This document shows positions 32,363 through 35,923 of a stretch of DNA of 35,923 bases, piece after piece; the first letter of the stretch is position 1; each line of letters starts with the position of its first letter. The notes under the pieces are model-generated. The model did not search any database. It had not been told where the DNA came from and worked only from the letters and a program-made list of their open reading frames with translations. A program made the position numbers and the translations under genes. The DNA is from Dehalococcoidia bacterium (GTDB taxonomy: Bacteria; Chloroflexota; Dehalococcoidia; UBA2979). The stretch is from the NCBI GenBank assembly GCA_019694855.1, contig JAIBBD010000020.1, forward strand, positions 1-35,923. Reading direction: 5' to 3'.

Positions 32363-33850
32363 CTACCAGCTTCGTTCCGGGTCGGCCAGGTAGAGCTCGA
32401 TCGCGGCGGCGGCCTTCTGGCCGTCGGCGAGCGCGGTCACGACGAGGTCCGCGCCGTTGACGTTGTCGCCGCCGGCGAACACACCCCGTTGCGAACTGCG
32501 CATCGACTCCGGGTCGACGACTACCCGCCCCCAGCGATCCCGGCGGACCTCCGGAGCGGAGTCGCCCCAGCTCGGGTCGGCGTTGTAGCCAATCGCCACG
32601 ACGATGGCGTTGGCCGGGAGGTCGAAGTCCGAGCCCTCGATCGGTTCGGGCCGCGCCCGGCCGCTTTCGTCCGGTTCGCCGAGTTGCATGCGACGGCAGC
32701 GCAGCCCGGAGACCGCCCCGGATTCGTCGGTCAGCACGGCGACCGGCATCGTGAGGAACTCGAACTGCACGCCTTCCTCGCGAGCGTGCTTCCGCTCCTC
32801 CACCCGGCCCTGCATCTCGGTCTCCGTGCGACGGTAGATCAGCGTCACCGTCTCGGCGCCGAGGCGGATCGCCGACCGCACGCAGTCCATCGAGGTGTCG
32901 CCACCGCCGATGACCACGACCTGTCGCAACTCCGGCAGCGGCTCGCGCATCTGCTCCGGGAGCGCCTCGCGAGGCAGGTTCGCCCGCACGAGGAACTCGG
33001 TCGCCTCGTGAACCCCGGGCGCCTCCTCGTTCGGGATGCCGAGGTGGGCGCTCTCGGGCGCGCCAAACGCCAGGAAGACCGCGTCGAACTCGTTCGCCAG
33101 TTCATCGAGTGAAAGCGCCTCACCGATGCGGGTGCCGGTCACCATCTCCACGCCGAGGTGCGACAGGTCATCGAACTTGCGAGCGACGGCCGGCTTGTTC
33201 AGCTTGAAGTTCGGAATGCCATACAACAGCAGCCCGCCGGGCCGCGGCCATGCCTCGTACATCACCACGCGATGCCCGGCGCGCGCGAGGCGCTCGGCGC
33301 AGCCGATCCCGGCCGGCCCCGTTCCCACGACTGCCACGCTGAACCCGCTCGCCGAAGCGACAGGCGTCACGTCCACCGAGGCGTGCTTGCGCTGCCACTC
33401 GGTCACGAACGTTTCGAGCTTGCCAATCGCGACCGGGGGCCCATTCTTGCCGACCACGCAGTGGCCTTCACACAGCCGCTCCTGCGGACAGAGCCGGCCG
33501 CACATCTCGGGAAGCGCGCTCGTCTCGCGGAACACGTCCGCCGCGGCCGCGAAGTCCCCCTGTTCGAGTAGCCAGAACGATCCCGGAATGTCGTTGTGCA
33601 CCGGGCACGCCCGCTGGCACGGGGCCGCGGGGCACTGGATGCAGCGCGTGGCCTCGATCTTCGCGATCTCGGGATCGAAGAGGAACGTCACCTCGTCCCA
33701 GTTGTGGATGCGCTCCGCGGGCGCCTGCTTCGCCGGGAGTTGCGCGGGCACCTTGAACCGTGCCTTGCGGTCGATCTCTTTCGGTTCGGGGCGCTGACGG
33801 ATCGGGCGTGAGGTAGCGAGGTCGGTCGTCCTCGGGTCCTGCTGAGTCAT
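32363..33850 (-). CDS. GltD-like NAD(P)H oxidoreductase (glutamate synthase small-subunit family)
   Basis: FAD/4Fe-4S flavoprotein, 495 residues, that transfers electrons from NAD(P)H. N-terminal double 4Fe-4S region: Cys70, 73, 78, 82 and Cys117, 121, 127, 131. FAD motif VVGTGPAGIGCAERLARAGH, then GGLLLYGIPNFKLNK; NAD(P) motif VVIGGGDTSMDCVRSAIRLGA; C-terminal FAD contact GVFAGGDNVNGADLVVTALADG. No gltB large subunit is in the window, so it may serve a distant GltB, act as a standalone enzyme, or be an NfnB/PreT-like electron carrier. ATG at 33850 is weakly supported by GGCGGCAG; in-frame codons upstream do not look coding. Confidence 0.88.
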   Translation of the reverse strand: MTQQDPRTTDLATSRPIRQRPEPKEIDRKARFKVPAQLPAKQAPAERIHNWDEVTFLFDPEIAKIEATRCIQCPAAPCQRACPVHNDIPGSFWLLEQGDFAAAADVFRETSALPEMCGRLCPQERLCEGHCVVGKNGPPVAIGKLETFVTEWQRKHASVDVTPVASASGFSVAVVGTGPAGIGCAERLARAGHRVVMYEAWPRPGGLLLYGIPNFKLNKPAVARKFDDLSHLGVEMVTGTRIGEALSLDELANEFDAVFLAFGAPESAHLGIPNEEAPGVHEATEFLVRANLPREALPEQMREPLPELRQVVVIGGGDTSMDCVRSAIRLGAETVTLIYRRTETEMQGRVEERKHAREEGVQFEFLTMPVAVLTDESGAVSGLRCRRMQLGEPDESGRARPEPIEGSDFDLPANAIVVAIGYNADPSWGDSAPEVRRDRWGRVVVDPESMRSSQRGVFAGGDNVNGADLVVTALADGQKAAAAIELYLADPERSW

Positions 33851-33906
33851 GTCTGCCGCCGTTACAGCTGCTCGAAACACGCGTATGTGAACTTCTGAAC
33901 GAGCGC

Positions 33907-33924
33907 TATGTCTAGGGTATGTCT
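33907..33924. repeat. Direct repeat TATGTCT upstream of the GltD-like gene
   Basis: TATGTCT occurs at 33907-33913 and 33918-33924, an 11-base period or one helical turn, 57 bases upstream of the GltD-like start. A palindrome ACCCTGAGGGT lies at 33942-33952. The 188-base gap 33851-34038 has no coding sequence I can support; the repeat may be a regulator site. Confidence 0.35.
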
Positions 33925-34038
33925 GGGCCGAAGGCGGCTCAACCCTGAGGGTAACGAGGCATGCCCGGCGAGCGCCCCCGAACGTCGCAGGAAGCGGCGA
34001 CTCGGCCCCGCACAGGAACGTCGAGGCTTGGCGAAGGC

Positions 34039-35703
34039 TTACACCACCGTCGGTGGCGTGTACTCGCCCCACTCGTCACGCAGCACACCGCACATCTCGC
34101 CGATGGTCGCGTACGTGCGCACCGCTTCGAGGATCGGCGGCATCAGCGGCTCGTCCCCACGGGCCGCCTCGCGTAGTCGGGCCAGCGAGGCGGCCACGGC
34201 GCCCTGGTCGCGCCCCGCCCGCACCTTCGCGAGGCGCGCGACCTGCTCGGCGCCCACAGTGGTGTTCGGCCGGAAGATGATCTGAGGCTGGTCCTCGACG
34301 TCCACGAAGTCGTTCACGCCGACGATGACGCGCTCTCCCGACTCGATCTCGCGCTGGTAGGCCACCGCGGCCTCCTGGATCTCGGACTGCATGTAGCCGC
34401 CCTCGATCGCCGCCACCGACCCGCCGAGGTCGTCGACGCGGTCGATGATCGCCTGCGCCTCACGCTCGAGCTCATTCGTCAGCCACTCGACGTAGTACGA
34501 GCCCGCCAGCGGGTCAATGGTGTCAGCGGCCCCGGTCTCGTGCGCGATGATTTGCTGCGTGCGCAGCGCCATCCGCTGCGCCTGCTCGGTGGGGATCGAG
34601 AGCGCCTCGTCGTAGCAGGACAGCGCCAGCGACTGCACGCCGCCGACCACGGCCGCGAGCGACTGGATCGAGGCGCGCACGATGTTGTTCAGCGGCTGCT
34701 GCGCCGTCAGCGTCGAACCGCCCGTCTGTGTGTGCGTGCGGAACATCATCGACTCGGCCTGCTGAGCGCCGAAGCGCTCCTTCATCAGCCGCGCCCACAT
34801 GCGCCGCAGCGCGCGGTACTTCGCGACTTCCTCGAAGAAATAGTTGTGCGTGTTGAAGATCCAGGAGATGCGCGGGGCGACGTCGTCGATGTTCGCGCCG
34901 CGCCGCTCGCACTCCGAGATGTACTCAATGGCATTCGCGAACGAGAACCCGATCTCCTGCGCCGCCGTCGCCCCGGCATCGCGGATGTGGTAGCCGGACA
35001 CCGAGATCGAGTTGAACCGCGGCGTCTCCGCCGCGCAGTACGTGATCAGGTCCGCCGCCAGCCGCACCGACTGCCGCGGCGGGAAGATGTAGGTCCCGCG
35101 CGCCACGTACTCCTTGAGCACGTCGTTCTGCGCCGTCCCGGTGATCACGCTCGCCGCGTGGCCCTGCTTCTCAGCCACCGCGATGTACATCGCGACGAGG
35201 ATCGCGGCGGGCGCGTTGATCGTCATCGAGGTCGAGATCTTGTCGAGCGGGATGCCGTCGAACATGTCTTCCATGTCCGCCAGCGTGTCCACGGCGACGC
35301 CGACCTGGCCCACCTCGCCGATCGCCATCTCGCTGTCCGAGTCGTAGCCGATCTGCGTCGGCAGGTCGAACGCGACCGAGAGGCCGGTCTGGCCGTCCGC
35401 CATCAGCTGCCGGAAGCGCTGGTTGCTCTCCTGCGCCGTGCCGAACCCGGCGTACTGGCGCATCGTCCACAGCCGCCCGCGATACATCGTCGGCTGCACG
35501 CCGCGGGTGAACGGGTACTGCCCCGGGAAGCCGACGTCACGCAGATAGTCGACGCCAGTCACGTCGTTCGGCGTGTAGAACCGCTTCGTCTCAGCAGACG
35601 AGGTGCGGAACTCGCCGCGACGCTCCGGGAAGCGCTTGAGGACGCGCGCGAGCGCTTCCTCCTCCCACGCCGCCTGCGCGCTGGTGATGGCGTCGTTCGT
35701 CAT
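34039..35703 (-). CDS. Methylmalonyl-CoA mutase, large (catalytic) subunit
   Basis: Adenosylcobalamin-dependent rearrangement of methylmalonyl-CoA and succinyl-CoA. 554 residues: the substrate-binding barrel without the C-terminal B12-binding domain, so the small subunit must come from another gene not seen here. Substrate residues typical of methylmalonyl- rather than isobutyryl-CoA mutase: Tyr84 in WTMRQYAGFGT, Arg214 in FPPRQSVRLAADL, and His239 in SVSGYHIRDAGAT. Also GLSVAFDLPTQIGYDSD and RTHTQTGGSTLTAQQPLNN. A TAGACT hexamer 14 bases before the ATG suggests a very short leader. Followed by GltD-like and hot-dog genes. Confidence 0.94.
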   Translation of the reverse strand: MTNDAITSAQAAWEEEALARVLKRFPERRGEFRTSSAETKRFYTPNDVTGVDYLRDVGFPGQYPFTRGVQPTMYRGRLWTMRQYAGFGTAQESNQRFRQLMADGQTGLSVAFDLPTQIGYDSDSEMAIGEVGQVGVAVDTLADMEDMFDGIPLDKISTSMTINAPAAILVAMYIAVAEKQGHAASVITGTAQNDVLKEYVARGTYIFPPRQSVRLAADLITYCAAETPRFNSISVSGYHIRDAGATAAQEIGFSFANAIEYISECERRGANIDDVAPRISWIFNTHNYFFEEVAKYRALRRMWARLMKERFGAQQAESMMFRTHTQTGGSTLTAQQPLNNIVRASIQSLAAVVGGVQSLALSCYDEALSIPTEQAQRMALRTQQIIAHETGAADTIDPLAGSYYVEWLTNELEREAQAIIDRVDDLGGSVAAIEGGYMQSEIQEAAVAYQREIESGERVIVGVNDFVDVEDQPQIIFRPNTTVGAEQVARLAKVRAGRDQGAVAASLARLREAARGDEPLMPPILEAVRTYATIGEMCGVLRDEWGEYTPPTVV

Positions 35704-35716
35704 GGTCGTGCTTCCC

Positions 35717-35722
35717 AGTCTA
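35717..35722 (-). promoter_or_regulatory. -10-like hexamer for methylmalonyl-CoA mutase
   Basis: Minus-strand TAGACT ends 13 bases before the ATG at 35703, leaving a leader of under ten bases. No clear -35 hexamer. Confidence 0.3.
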
Positions 35723-35738
35723 GCGGTCGGTGCTATCG

Positions 35739-35765
35739 AGGCCTGCGCGGCCTGTCCCCGGGGAC
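35739..35765. repeat. Adjacent inverted repeats between two acyl-metabolism genes
   Basis: AGGCC-TGCGC-GGCCT (35739-35753) directly abuts a perfect 12-base palindrome GTCCCCGGGGAC (35754-35765), in the 67-base gap between the MaoC-like gene end and the mutase start. No T tract, so an operator or mRNA-processing hairpin is as likely as a terminator. Confidence 0.4.
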
Positions 35766-35770
35766 TGCTC

Positions 35771-35923
35771 TTACGAGGGGTCCTCGATCATGACGAGGGC
35801 GTCCCCCGTGACGATCTCGGAACCATCCGCCCCGGTCACCTTCGTGTCGAGGTTCACGCGGCTCTTCTCCGCGTCGACCGCGGTCGCCGTGAGCGTCGCG
35901 GTGATCGTGTCGCCTGGCTTCAC
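35771..35923 (-). CDS. MaoC-like dehydratase, C-terminal fragment (start beyond window)
   Basis: Frame open to the window edge; 50 residues visible before the TAA. The sequence begins VKPGDTITATLTATAVDAEK and ends GDALVMIEDPS, the C-terminal strands of a MaoC/hot-dog acyl-CoA hydratase (KPGDT...G.A.V pattern). Catalytic residues lie outside the window. Co-directional with the mutase, so probably part of the same acyl-CoA gene group. Confidence 0.7.
   Translation of the reverse strand: MKPGDTITATLTATAVDAEKSRVNLDTKVTGADGSEIVTGDALVMIEDPS

Noticed and set aside
31421-33112. 563-codon plus-strand frame across the hot-dog genes and the GltD-like gene
   Set aside because: Antisense to several recognised genes and lacking motifs.
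33908-34285. 125-codon plus-strand frame in the gap before the mutase end
   Set aside because: Starts in the gap without a ribosome site and continues antisense into the mutase; composition is not protein-like.

Overview
This is a GC-rich (about two thirds G+C by eye) bacterial chromosomal window, gene-dense and non-mobile in character: no transposase, phage gene, tRNA, rRNA or CRISPR array was seen, and no gene-free stretch exceeds 300 bases (longest: 25766-26041, 276 bases). Gene content and order (a SUF operon ordered sufR-C-B-D-Rieske-S-U-T, a split methylmalonyl-CoA mutase large subunit, standalone GltD-like protein, ECF42-type sigma factor with DGPF proteins, glcDEF) suggest Chloroflexota, perhaps a Dehalococcoidia-like lineage. 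This is inference from family knowledge; an actinobacterial relative is the main alternative. Many genes overlap by ATGA/GTGA, and several -10-like hexamers sit within about 10 bases of a start codon, hinting at short or absent 5' leaders.

Layout, left to right. (1) 1-3459 (+): end of a phosphoketolase, acetate kinase and an alpha-glucan phosphorylase, a set that could turn stored glucan into acetyl-phosphate, acetate and ATP. (2) 3466-4272 (-): inositol-monophosphatase/CysQ-type phosphatase, divergent from glcD-glcE-glcF (4324-8443, +), a glycolate/D-lactate-type oxidase. (3) 8374-9966 (-): an orphan peptide-type solute-binding lipoprotein with a twin-arginine signal; divergent from it, 10072-10626 (+), a membrane-anchored protein that looks like a Rieske domain that has lost all four cluster ligands but kept the disulfide pair. 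(4) 10653-17232 (-): a complete eight-gene SUF Fe-S assembly operon led by a SufR-like Fe-S-sensing repressor, with promoter, palindrome and a probable terminator upstream. (5) 17461-17802: two very short, convergent, strongly translated-looking genes for hydrophilin-like disordered proteins. (6) 17884-20114 (-): tandem beta-lactamase-fold serine hydrolases. (7) 20191-25765: Fur/Zur-family regulator, cellulose-synthase-like glycosyltransferase, ArsM arsenite methyltransferase (-), and a TroABC/ZnuABC-type metal ABC transporter with a promoter overlapped by a Fur/Zur-like inverted repeat. (8) 26042-28728 (+): AlkA-type DNA glycosylase, then two DGPF/YCII proteins and an ECF42 sigma factor preceded by a candidate self-recognised promoter. 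(9) 28822-31080 (+): alanine dehydrogenase coupled to an HTH_42 protein carrying the QxQ motif of AlkZ-type crosslink glycosylases. (10) 31077-35923 (-): a hot-dog trio (thioesterase plus two MaoC-like proteins), GltD-like flavoprotein, methylmalonyl-CoA mutase large subunit, and the end of another MaoC-like gene.

Taken together the window is mostly central and acyl-CoA metabolism plus Fe-S and metal homeostasis and DNA-alkylation repair. The parts least explained by known families are the ligand-less Rieske-like protein, the convergent hydrophilin pair, and the regulatory sites listed below.
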